From: a virus
Direction: 5' to 3' (one strand)
IMG/VR virus record: IMGVR_UViG_3300026518_000007
Location: 35,326 to 99,325 of that record
Length of the DNA stretch: 64,000 nt
A program made the position numbers and the translations under genes. Below, piece after piece: positions 54,781 to 62,588 of this stretch; position 1 is the stretch's first letter, and every line of letters starts with the position of its first letter. Under the pieces are notes generated by a model that worked only from the letters and a program-made list of their open reading frames with translations, did no database searches and was not told the DNA's origin.

Positions 54781-54797
54781 TATATATTACTAATATG
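54781..54797 (+). promoter_or_regulatory. class 1 promoter-like motif before the RNA polymerase genes
   Basis: TATATATTACTAATATG, the most complete form, lies 75 bases before the beta start codon. The leader holds GTAGTACTAC (54818-54827) and a GC-rich hairpin AGGCAA/TTGCCT (54828-54845). Confidence 0.65.
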
Positions 54798-54872
54798 ATG
54801 TATGTTATGTATGTCCAGTAGTACTACAGGCAACGGCCATTGCCTAAACATAAAACAAATAAAGGAACAGAC

Positions 54873-57095
54873 ATGGTAAGTGAATATTTTAATAAAAATA
54901 GAGATGCTTTCATAGAAACTGATAAAGACCTTATGTTAAATCATAAATTCTTTTCAGCAGCAGCAATCAATCCCTGTATCGAACATAACTCAAGCCCCCG
55001 TGGTTTAATGATGTCTTCACATATAAGTCAAGCTCTAGTTTTAGACGACTCTAGGGAAAATATCTTACAAACAGGACTAGAGGTAGAATTTGGAAAATAT
55101 ACTATCTCTAAGAAATTAAAAACCGCATCTGAAATTATATCAGTTATAAAAAGATACCAGACAATGAATAGTAAACAAGATGTATCTGAATATATCGTCA
55201 TATATAGAGAGTTAGAAACTGGTACAGTTAATTCTATGTCTATACCATATTCTAATAGATATCATCCATACTTTGGATTCAAATTTAATGTAAACGAAAA
55301 TATAAATACTTTTGTAAGAGGTACTATATTAGATAAAGATACATATCTAGCTAAAACCCCTAGCATTAAAGAGAACGGAGGATATGCGTTAGGTAGAGAT
55401 GTTAATATTTGTAATATGACTATGCCTAATAATGACGAAGATGGTTTTATTGTATCTAAATCATTTTGCGAGAATTTTAAGTTTAAACTTTTTGAAACTA
55501 AAACTATTGATGTAGGAGAAGATAGTTTTCTATTAAACTTATATGGAGATGATGATAATTATAAACCTTTCCCAGATATAGGTGAGTATATTAATAGTAC
55601 TGGAGCAGTATTCGCAAGTAGAGCATATAGTGATAAATTTGGACCTATACTTTATGGTAAGGGTTCAGTTAAGAAATTTGACCCTAATTTCGATAGAGCA
55701 GTTTATACCAGGGGACCAGGCGGTAAAGTTATAGATGTTAAAGTTTATCGTAATAATAGAAAGAAAAAGATGCTTCCTACTAATACAGATGTACAGTGTG
55801 AGAAATATGCTACTGCATTAGTATCTTTTCATAAGCAAATTATAAACGTTTATGAATCTATTAATAAAGAGTATTATAAAACATTCGGTAGGGATTTAGA
55901 AGTAGGCCCTAATTTTAATACATTATTAGTAGAATCTTATGGTATTGTTGAATCAGATAAACCTAAGACTAAACTAAAGAAGATGTATAGAAAAGAGACT
56001 TTAGATATCTATAGAATAGAAATAACTATAGAGTACGAAGTTACACCTACTATAGGGTTTAAACCAACAGACCTTAGTGGTGGGAAAGGAACAATCGTAG
56101 ATATATGGGACGATAAAGATATGCCTATAGATGCTGATGGTAATCGGGCCGACCTTATAGTAGACCCTAAATCAACTATAGGTAGACTTAATGTAGGTAG
56201 ACTTTATGAACGTTATATAAAAGCAGGTAGTAGAAAAGCTAAAAAATTAGCTATAGAAGAATTACATAAATTTAACTTCGTAGAAATAAATAATGCTACA
56301 GATGATGCAGTTATAGATGTGTTTAGAATAGTAACAGAGTTCACTGATATAGTAGATAATGAGATGTCTAAAACCTATGCTTCATTATTAACGACACGGG
56401 ACATTGATAAGATGCGTATTATACTACATGAGGTTATTAATGAAGAGTTATATCTTTATTTAACGGTAGATAATGATAAACGTAAGTATGAGATAATCGA
56501 AGATATTAAGTTATCTAAATTCGCACCACCTTATGGGTTAGTTACATTTAATTATAATGGAGAAGTTAAACATACTAAAAATAATGTTTTAATAGCTCCT
56601 ATGTATATAATGTTACTTTCTAAAATAGCCGATACTACATTAGCTACATCTAGCGCTAAACTAAATCATTTCGGTATACCAGTAGTAGTTACTAAAGCTG
56701 ATAGAGATAGTATGCCACATAGGAATAGCCCAACTAGAACTATAGGTGAGACTGAAGGTCGTATCATGGCCGCTTATGGCGGTCGTAAATTCATAGCAGA
56801 ACTTAAAGATAGAAATACTTCTCTTAATACTCATATAGCAGTTTATAATAACATTTTAACTAATAGAACTCCTACTAATGTAGAGCAAAATGTAAATAGA
56901 CGTGTTATTAAATATGGAGGAGATAGAGCATTAGAGATTTTAGAATCTTTATGGAATAGTATAGGAATGGAATTGAAATATGTAAAAGATAAAAATAGAT
57001 TTATAGAGCATACGGATGAGGAATATGTAGTTACTATAGATGATATAGAGAATCTATCAGAAGTTGAAGATATAGGGAGTAGAGACGATGAATAA
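54873..57095 (+). CDS. RNA polymerase beta subunit, C-terminal part (split)
   Basis: 740 residues starting at the beta fork region. AAAINPCIEHNSSPRGLMMS (29-48) matches the bacterial SLIPFLEHDDANRALMGS. LGRDVNICNMTMPNNDEDGF (~173-192) matches the GYNFEDAI region. IGFKPTDLSGGKG (394-406) keeps the two active-site Lys (397 and 405, eight apart) of GDKMAGRHGNKG. DMP...DGNRADLIVDP then GRLNVGRLYE matches DMP...LNPLGVPSRMNVGQ. The N-terminal half of beta is missing and must be another gene outside the window. ATG 54873 follows AAAGGA; an in-frame TTG 33 bases upstream lies over a hairpin. The next gene starts 8 bases before its stop. Confidence 0.9.
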   Translation: MVSEYFNKNRDAFIETDKDLMLNHKFFSAAAINPCIEHNSSPRGLMMSSHISQALVLDDSRENILQTGLEVEFGKYTISKKLKTASEIISVIKRYQTMNSKQDVSEYIVIYRELETGTVNSMSIPYSNRYHPYFGFKFNVNENINTFVRGTILDKDTYLAKTPSIKENGGYALGRDVNICNMTMPNNDEDGFIVSKSFCENFKFKLFETKTIDVGEDSFLLNLYGDDDNYKPFPDIGEYINSTGAVFASRAYSDKFGPILYGKGSVKKFDPNFDRAVYTRGPGGKVIDVKVYRNNRKKKMLPTNTDVQCEKYATALVSFHKQIINVYESINKEYYKTFGRDLEVGPNFNTLLVESYGIVESDKPKTKLKKMYRKETLDIYRIEITIEYEVTPTIGFKPTDLSGGKGTIVDIWDDKDMPIDADGNRADLIVDPKSTIGRLNVGRLYERYIKAGSRKAKKLAIEELHKFNFVEINNATDDAVIDVFRIVTEFTDIVDNEMSKTYASLLTTRDIDKMRIILHEVINEELYLYLTVDNDKRKYEIIEDIKLSKFAPPYGLVTFNYNGEVKHTKNNVLIAPMYIMLLSKIADTTLATSSAKLNHFGIPVVVTKADRDSMPHRNSPTRTIGETEGRIMAAYGGRKFIAELKDRNTSLNTHIAVYNNILTNRTPTNVEQNVNRRVIKYGGDRALEILESLWNSIGMELKYVKDKNRFIEHTDEEYVVTIDDIENLSEVEDIGSRDDE

Positions 57096-59115
57096 AAAAG
57101 TTATACCTATAGATAAGATAATGTCTATGGATAGGCATATGATACTTAAATTACATACTAATTTAAATATCATGTTCGATGATGGCGTTCTGATTAAGGA
57201 CTGTAAATATAAGAGTGTTATCATGTTTAGATATTTCTTAGATTTTATTAAGGAGTTTAATACTCCTGTAACATCTGAGATGTGGTTAGATAACTTCTTA
57301 GTTAACGGTTGTTTCACTCAGCGTACTTACACAGGCATGTATGGTATAGTGTTTAGAGACGTCATAAGTAAACAAGTTAAAGAAGAAGAGTCTAATTCAT
57401 TAATGAAACCTTTATTCAAACGTATGTATGAAACTATAGATATAGTTAACAGAGAGTTAGTTAATCACGCTATAGAATATGCGGTTTGTGTAGAAGTTGT
57501 AGATATCTTAGATATACAGTTCGATGAAGACTTACTTAAGTCTATAGTAGCTGCGTTTAAAAATCCATCACAAAAAACTATAGAGGATACATATAGCGTA
57601 TTACATTCTACATTTATGAAAGAAAAATATGCAGGTAATCCTATGTTACTATTCTTTAAATCAGGTATAGTTTCTATAGACCAGATAAGACAGTTATTAG
57701 CAGCTAGAGGCTATTTAACGGAATTAGATAGTAAGATATTCGCTATGCCTATGACTAACTCTTTTATGCTCGGCTATAGAGGTATTTATGATGCGGCTAT
57801 AGAGTCTAGAGCTGGTACTAAAGCACTATATCTTTCTGGTAAGGCGATTCAAGATAGCGAGTATATGTCTAGAGAGCTTCAATTAGCTACTATGGTTCTA
57901 GAGCGTATTAAAATAGGTGATTGTGGTCATCCTACATATACCGATTTCTTTATAAGACCTAAAGAGTTTGATGAAGCCGGTAACATGACGTATAAGGGCG
58001 ATATACAAAATCTTCTTGGTAAAGAGTATTTAGACCCTGAGACTAATGAGCCTAAGACTATAACGATGGAATCTAAAGATATCGTTGGTAAGAATATTAA
58101 AATACGTTCTGGTATATATTGTGGTTGGAAAGATAAGAAAGCCATATGTACTAAATGTTTAGGCGAAACTGCGTTATCTATATTCGAAGACCAAAACTTA
58201 GGACATATAGGTACAGTTAAAGGTACTTCTAAAGTAACGCAATCTATTTTAAGTACTAAGCACTTATTGAAATCAGCAACATCAGCGCCTATACGTTTAT
58301 TAGCGAGCGTTAAGAAATATCTTATGCTTAAGAATAATGAAAACTTATTCTTTAAAACAGGTGTCTTAAATAAGAAACTTAAAACGGTGCATCTTAAAAT
58401 AAGACAAAGTGAAGCATGGGGACTATCGTCTATATCTGAAGTTAAAGATATGTTCTCTATAAATATTAATAAAGTAACTAGAATATCAGAAGCTATATTA
58501 GTTATAGAGGGTAAAAACGATAGACAAGAGATACCATTACTACTTAAGAGTGGACATAGATTTGCATACTTGTCTTTAGATGCCCTATCTTATGCACTTA
58601 AAAATGGATATGATGCTACTGATGAAGAGTATTATACTATAGATATAAATAACTTTAATAATAAGAAACCTATATTCGTTTATGAGAAAGTAGAATTTGA
58701 TTTTGCTGCACTTAGTAAAGAGTTTAAAACTTTACTTAAGACTCGTAAATATAAAACAGTTAATGGAATAATTAGGTCAGAATATCAACCACATGTTTTA
58801 GCTCAGAAATTATTCGAGCTTATTAATAACAAGTTAGATATAAACTTAACCATCGTAGAGATAATGACATATCCATTTACGACACAAGATATTAGTAAAG
58901 GTAATTTTGATTTAGGACGCAATAGTAAATATAAAGATGTAGTAGGTTTTAAAGAAGCTATTAACTATAGGTCTATTGGGGCTAGTTTTGACTGGGATAA
59001 TTTACAGAATAAAGTATTAGACCCTATGCTATATGAAGCTAATAATAAACCATCTACTCCTATGGATGTATTCTTTAAACCAGAAGAAGTTTTAAAATAT
59101 GAAGGTGACCATTAG
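57088..59115 (+). CDS. RNA polymerase beta' subunit, C-terminal part (split)
   Basis: 675 residues. MPMTNSFMLGYRGIYDAAIE (220-239) matches the bacterial region PI..NFREGL..LEY, and SRAGTKALYLSGKAIQDSEY (240-259) matches HGARKGLADTALKTADSGY, the bridge-helix end. Cys279, Cys345, Cys354 and Cys357 give the second beta' zinc site in the right order. SKVTQSILSTKH (381-392) matches the TQLTMRTFH end of the trigger-loop region. It lacks the N-terminal third, which is the gene at 11519. Its ATG lies inside the end of the beta gene (ATGAATAA overlap of 8 bases), so the two subunits are probably translated in step. A short hairpin follows. Confidence 0.9.
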   Translation: MNKKVIPIDKIMSMDRHMILKLHTNLNIMFDDGVLIKDCKYKSVIMFRYFLDFIKEFNTPVTSEMWLDNFLVNGCFTQRTYTGMYGIVFRDVISKQVKEEESNSLMKPLFKRMYETIDIVNRELVNHAIEYAVCVEVVDILDIQFDEDLLKSIVAAFKNPSQKTIEDTYSVLHSTFMKEKYAGNPMLLFFKSGIVSIDQIRQLLAARGYLTELDSKIFAMPMTNSFMLGYRGIYDAAIESRAGTKALYLSGKAIQDSEYMSRELQLATMVLERIKIGDCGHPTYTDFFIRPKEFDEAGNMTYKGDIQNLLGKEYLDPETNEPKTITMESKDIVGKNIKIRSGIYCGWKDKKAICTKCLGETALSIFEDQNLGHIGTVKGTSKVTQSILSTKHLLKSATSAPIRLLASVKKYLMLKNNENLFFKTGVLNKKLKTVHLKIRQSEAWGLSSISEVKDMFSININKVTRISEAILVIEGKNDRQEIPLLLKSGHRFAYLSLDALSYALKNGYDATDEEYYTIDINNFNNKKPIFVYEKVEFDFAALSKEFKTLLKTRKYKTVNGIIRSEYQPHVLAQKLFELINNKLDINLTIVEIMTYPFTTQDISKGNFDLGRNSKYKDVVGFKEAINYRSIGASFDWDNLQNKVLDPMLYEANNKPSTPMDVFFKPEEVLKYEGDH

Positions 59116-59118
59116 GTT

Positions 59119-59140
59119 TAAGAGACCTGACGGTCTCTTA
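59119..59140 (+). terminator. hairpin after the beta' C-terminal gene
   Basis: Perfect 9-bp stem TAAGAGACC/GGTCTCTTA (59119-59127 with 59132-59140), loop TGAC; the T-run is poor (TTTATG), so termination may be partial. Confidence 0.6.
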
Positions 59141-59181
59141 TTTATGTTAATAAATTGATTAATATAAATAAGGAACTCTTA

Positions 59182-59538
59182 ATGGATGAAAATAAAACTT
59201 TTCTAAAAATGGTAAAACTACATAAAAGTATATTACTATACGCTTTTTTAATAAATTTTATAATATTAGTTATATTCATATACTCTTTACTAGTGGTTAT
59301 AGATATGAGTAATATTATTTTATTTAAGCACGTAGTTAGTTTAAGTATCGCTATTAGCGTATTAGTAACTTTACATTTAACTTTTCTATTAACGAAACAT
59401 AGTAAGATAATAAAGTTAATAACAGCTATTGACGAATCTAGCGGGCAGGATAAAATATTAAATATGTTTAAATTAATATTTTATATAGATATAAATATGC
59501 CTATCTATAAAAAGTTTATAAAGGACGAAAATGAATAA
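59182..59538 (+). CDS. small membrane protein, 118 residues
   Basis: ATG 59182 follows AAGGAA; the frame is also open from a TTG at 59155. Two membrane helices are plain: residues ~18-42 and ~48-72, separated by a short loop. The C-terminal ~45 residues are soluble and basic. Such two-helix proteins include holins and superinfection-exclusion or envelope-stress proteins; no family feature decides. Its end overlaps the start of the second membrane gene by 8 bases, in the same ATGAATAA form as the RNA polymerase genes, so the two are a coupled pair. Confidence 0.7.
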   Translation: MDENKTFLKMVKLHKSILLYAFLINFIILVIFIYSLLVVIDMSNIILFKHVVSLSIAISVLVTLHLTFLLTKHSKIIKLITAIDESSGQDKILNMFKLIFYIDINMPIYKKFIKDENE

Positions 59539-60034
59539 TTTAATACGAGATGCTTTATTAAATTTAATATCTAGACAAGGGTGTAAGGGTTTAATTACTA
59601 TATTTGATTTTATTAAAGTAGATTTAAGAGAGTCTATTAATATTAAAATTATGGTAACATTAGTATATTTAATAACCATAATATTAATAAGTTACGCATT
59701 TTATTTCGAAGATATTCTTACGATTAATAATAAGATACTAGAAGTAATATACGAGAGCTACTATTTATTAATAGCTATGTTAGTAATATTAATTTTTATT
59801 AATATTTTTAAAATAATATCTATATTTAGTATACGGCGTATTATTTTAGATTATGAGAATATATTTCTCATTAAGGTAACTGGAGAAGATGTAAATGATG
59901 ATACGTGTAATAGTGTAATAAGTATTTTTGAGGAAATGGTTACTAAGTTATCTACTATAACAGGTGTTAACGTATATACAATTTTTACAATACTTAACAA
60001 ACAGATAAAACACACATTAATTAAATTAATTTAA
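59531..60034 (+). CDS. membrane protein, 167 residues
   Basis: Two membrane helices (~40-62 and ~78-98) with a short loop, an N-terminal basic soluble part and a C-terminal soluble helical part. No family is recognised. It is translated in step with the 118-residue membrane protein through the 8-base overlap; the two may form one complex, for example a two-part holin or an inner-membrane system. A hairpin with a T-run follows. Confidence 0.7.
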   Translation: MNNLIRDALLNLISRQGCKGLITIFDFIKVDLRESINIKIMVTLVYLITIILISYAFYFEDILTINNKILEVIYESYYLLIAMLVILIFINIFKIISIFSIRRIILDYENIFLIKVTGEDVNDDTCNSVISIFEEMVTKLSTITGVNVYTIFTILNKQIKHTLIKLI

Positions 60035-60062
60035 AGGTTGTAGGTTAATTCCTGCAACTTTT
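60033..60062 (+). terminator. terminator after the membrane pair
   Basis: Stem GTTGTAGG/CCTGCAAC (60037-60044 with 60051-60058, one wobble pair), extended by AAA/TTT, loop TTAATT, followed by a T-run at 60072-60078. Confidence 0.75.
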
Positions 60063-60080
60063 ACTACTATATTTTTTTAA

Positions 60081-60099
60081 TGATGAATATTAAAAAGGA
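60081..60099 (+). promoter_or_regulatory. class 2 promoter-like motif
   Basis: TGATGAATATTAAAAAGGA lies behind the T-run of the terminator and contains the ribosome site of the helicase gene. Confidence 0.4.
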
Positions 60100-60104
60100 A
60101 TGAG

Positions 60105-62366
60105 ATGATGATTAAAATAAATACATATTCACAGTATTTCACTGTGACTGCCATTAATTTCTCTAAACTTATTTTTAAACTACATGATTTTAATAATAAT
60201 TTAAAAACTAATAAGTTAGTTATGGAGAAACATGGTAAATGGGGTACTGGTAAATTAGTACCTAAAGTAGATAAACATTTTTATATAATAGAAACTGAGA
60301 ATAGTGAGAATCCTTATAGTAGAAATATTATAAGATATCCTATAAACATATTAGATAAATTATTAAAGTATTTAACTTTTAATGGAGTTAATCAGGATGA
60401 TATTGAAATAATTGAACATAAACCTTTTTCTGGTAGGAAGATAAAAATAGCTGCTAATAGTATATTAACACCTAGACCGTATCAAGCTGAGTATATTAAT
60501 AAGATTAAGTTATGGGATAAGCATAATACGTTAGTAGATTTACAAGCAGGTATGGGTAAGTTTTTAAATGTTGATACACCTATAAAAACTAAATATGGCT
60601 GGCGTAAGATAGGTAATGTAAAGGTAGGTGATTTAGTAATAGGTAATGATGGTTTAGAGACTAAAGTAATAGGAGTATACCCACAAGGTATTAAATCTTT
60701 ATATACTGTAACATTTGAAGATGGTAGAAACGTAGAAGCTGGATTAGAACATTTATGGACAGTATATATAAACGACATCAAACATACTATAGATACTGCT
60801 GAAATACTTAAAGGGTTAAAAGTAGGGATAGAGTATCATATTGATTTAATGACGCCTATAGTTAATGAAAATAGAGTAAGTGAAGAAGAGCTTAAGCTAT
60901 ATATTAACAGAATTAAAAAAGGCATTATTAATACTATACCTAAAAAAATATTAGACACTACTTACCATAATAAATTATATTTCTTTAATGAGCTTATTAA
61001 AACTAATAAGAAAATTATTAATGATAATAATAGTTTAATAGTAAGTGGTTCAGAATTAGCTAACGATATTCAATTATTGATACGTAGTTTAGGGGGTATT
61101 TGTAATAAGAAGTATTTCTCTCTTATGGATGAGTTTATTTTAGAATATGATTTTCCTATAACTAAGAAACTTAAAATAGTTAATGTACAGTATAGTAAAG
61201 ATGCAGAAGCAGTCTGTATAGCCGTAGATAATAAAGATAAGTTATATGTAGTTAAAGATTATATAGTAACGCATAATACATTTATATCTGTAAAATCTAT
61301 AGTACACTATAAAGAAGCATTTTCTATTATAGTACTGCCTAGATATATAGACAAATGGATTAATGATATTATATTCCTAACTAACTTAGATAGGGAAGAT
61401 ATCTGTGTTATACAAGGTATCACTAATCTTAATAAAATAGTTAATGATAAACATGAGGTTAAGAAGTATAAAGTATTTATTATTTCATTAACTACTATAA
61501 GTCTTTTTATAAAAGCATATCTTAATAATAAGTTAGAGTATGATGCCAAAGTAGTACCAGAGAATCTTTTTAATACGTTAGGAACGTCTATAGTACTTAA
61601 TGATGAATCTCATCAAGAGTTTCATAATGTATTTAAAATAATGTTATTTAGTAATGTTAGATTACTTATAGGATTAACTGCTACACTATTAACTAATGAT
61701 AAAGATATGGAACGTATGCATAATATATTATTTCCAGAATCTAATAGAATATCTAATGTAATACCTTATAATAAGTATATTAATGTATACTCTGTTCGAT
61801 ATAGATTATTTAATAAGAAGTTTATTAGATTTAAAAGTGGTTTTGGTTACAATCAGCCTACTTTTGAGGCATCTATCATGCGTAATAAGAGGACATTATT
61901 AAACTATTATGAGCTAGTTAAAACGCTAATGACTGGTATGTATATGAAGCGTAGAAAAGATGGCGATAAAATGCTTATATTCATGGGTACTGTAGAAATG
62001 TGTAAAGTATTCGTAGATTTAATTAAAAAAGATTTTAGTAATTTTAATGTAGGTAAGTATACAGAGGAAGATAGTTATGACGTATTTGAGGAATCAGATA
62101 TAATAGTTTCCACGATTCCATCTGCCGGTACTGCGATAGATATAGAAAATTTAATAGCTGTTATACAAACAGTTAATGTAGACTCGCCGTCTGCTAATAC
62201 ACAAACATCTGGTAGACTTAGAGAGATAAAAGGTAGAGAGGTTTTATTCGCATACATATGGTGTGCTGATATTTTGCCACATAAGAAATATAACTATAAC
62301 AGATTAAATCTATTTAATAAAATAGCTAAATCTGTTAAAACTATAAATTATAATAAATTAATTTAA
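60105..62366 (+). CDS. SF2 DNA helicase (UvsW-like) interrupted by an intein
   Basis: 753 residues encoded, 514 after removal of the intein (153-391). The joined protein is a superfamily 2 helicase: Q-like TPRPYQAEY (122-130), Walker A QAGMGK|T completed only by splicing, motif II NDESH, motif III GLTATL, a motif IV-like LIFMGT and motif VI QTSGRLRE. The order resembles T4 UvsW, which handles branched DNA and R-loops. Because the intein splits Lys152 from Thr392, the unspliced protein cannot bind ATP normally. AAAAAGGA lies before the ATG, behind a terminator and class 2 motif. It is followed by a 40-residue zinc protein in the same unit. Confidence 0.88.
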   Translation: MMIKINTYSQYFTVTAINFSKLIFKLHDFNNNLKTNKLVMEKHGKWGTGKLVPKVDKHFYIIETENSENPYSRNIIRYPINILDKLLKYLTFNGVNQDDIEIIEHKPFSGRKIKIAANSILTPRPYQAEYINKIKLWDKHNTLVDLQAGMGKFLNVDTPIKTKYGWRKIGNVKVGDLVIGNDGLETKVIGVYPQGIKSLYTVTFEDGRNVEAGLEHLWTVYINDIKHTIDTAEILKGLKVGIEYHIDLMTPIVNENRVSEEELKLYINRIKKGIINTIPKKILDTTYHNKLYFFNELIKTNKKIINDNNSLIVSGSELANDIQLLIRSLGGICNKKYFSLMDEFILEYDFPITKKLKIVNVQYSKDAEAVCIAVDNKDKLYVVKDYIVTHNTFISVKSIVHYKEAFSIIVLPRYIDKWINDIIFLTNLDREDICVIQGITNLNKIVNDKHEVKKYKVFIISLTTISLFIKAYLNNKLEYDAKVVPENLFNTLGTSIVLNDESHQEFHNVFKIMLFSNVRLLIGLTATLLTNDKDMERMHNILFPESNRISNVIPYNKYINVYSVRYRLFNKKFIRFKSGFGYNQPTFEASIMRNKRTLLNYYELVKTLMTGMYMKRRKDGDKMLIFMGTVEMCKVFVDLIKKDFSNFNVGKYTEEDSYDVFEESDIIVSTIPSAGTAIDIENLIAVIQTVNVDSPSANTQTSGRLREIKGREVLFAYIWCADILPHKKYNYNRLNLFNKIAKSVKTINYNKLI
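60561..61277 (+). other. class 3 intein, 239 residues, in Walker A of the helicase
   Basis: Inserted exactly between Gly-Lys and Thr of Walker A. Block A starts FLNVDTPIKT, so residue 1 is Phe, not Cys, Ser or Ala. VGDLVIGNDG and the following strands are the usual splicing fold. Block B reads EHLW with Trp at helicase residue 218 just after His216; block F has Cys371 in AVCIAVDN; block G ends Thr389-His390-Asn391, followed by Thr392. Trp, Cys and Thr at these places are the WCT hallmark of class 3 inteins, which start splicing from the block F Cys and do not need a nucleophile at residue 1. The middle (~250-340) has ANDIQLLIRSLGG, a trace of a LAGLIDADG-type homing domain, apparently truncated. 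Confidence 0.85.
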
Positions 62367-62377
62367 GGAGTACTAAG

Positions 62378-62500
62378 ATGCAAGTTGCTGATAGCGTATA
62401 TACTATATGTCCAGACTGTAATGGTAGCGGTAAGGTAGTAGTTAAATATGGCGTTATGAAATGTAAAACGTGTAATGGTAATGGTTTTATTAAAAAATAG
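62378..62500 (+). CDS. 40-residue zinc-ribbon protein, DnaJ-type CxxCxGxG pair
   Basis: ATG 62378 follows AAGGAG and the frame ends at TAG 62498-62500. The protein contains CPDCNGSG (11-18) and CKTCNGNG (29-36), two CxxCxGxG motifs of the DnaJ zinc-finger type spaced to bind one zinc ion. Nothing else of DnaJ is present, so this is a lone zinc ribbon. It lies 11 bases after the helicase and before a strong terminator, so it is co-expressed with the helicase and may act as a partner or small chaperone- or DNA-binding element. Very short, but the spacing of all four Cys and the ribosome site make a chance frame unlikely. Confidence 0.85.
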   Translation: MQVADSVYTICPDCNGSGKVVVKYGVMKCKTCNGNGFIKK

Positions 62501-62523
62501 CATATAGGATTTAATCCTATATG
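62501..62523 (+). terminator. terminator after the zinc-ribbon gene
   Basis: Perfect 10-bp stem (62501-62510 with 62514-62523), loop TTA, followed by a T-run at 62531-62541. Confidence 0.9.
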
Positions 62524-62560
62524 TATATTCTTTTTTTTTTTAATATAAAAGAAAATTCAT

Positions 62561-62581
62561 TGATGAATTAAATATTAAGGA
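62561..62581 (+). promoter_or_regulatory. class 2 promoter-like motif
   Basis: TGATGAATTAAATATTAAGG lies behind a terminator with an 11-T run and runs into the AAGGA of the next gene. Confidence 0.4.
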
Positions 62582-62588
62582 AACGCGA

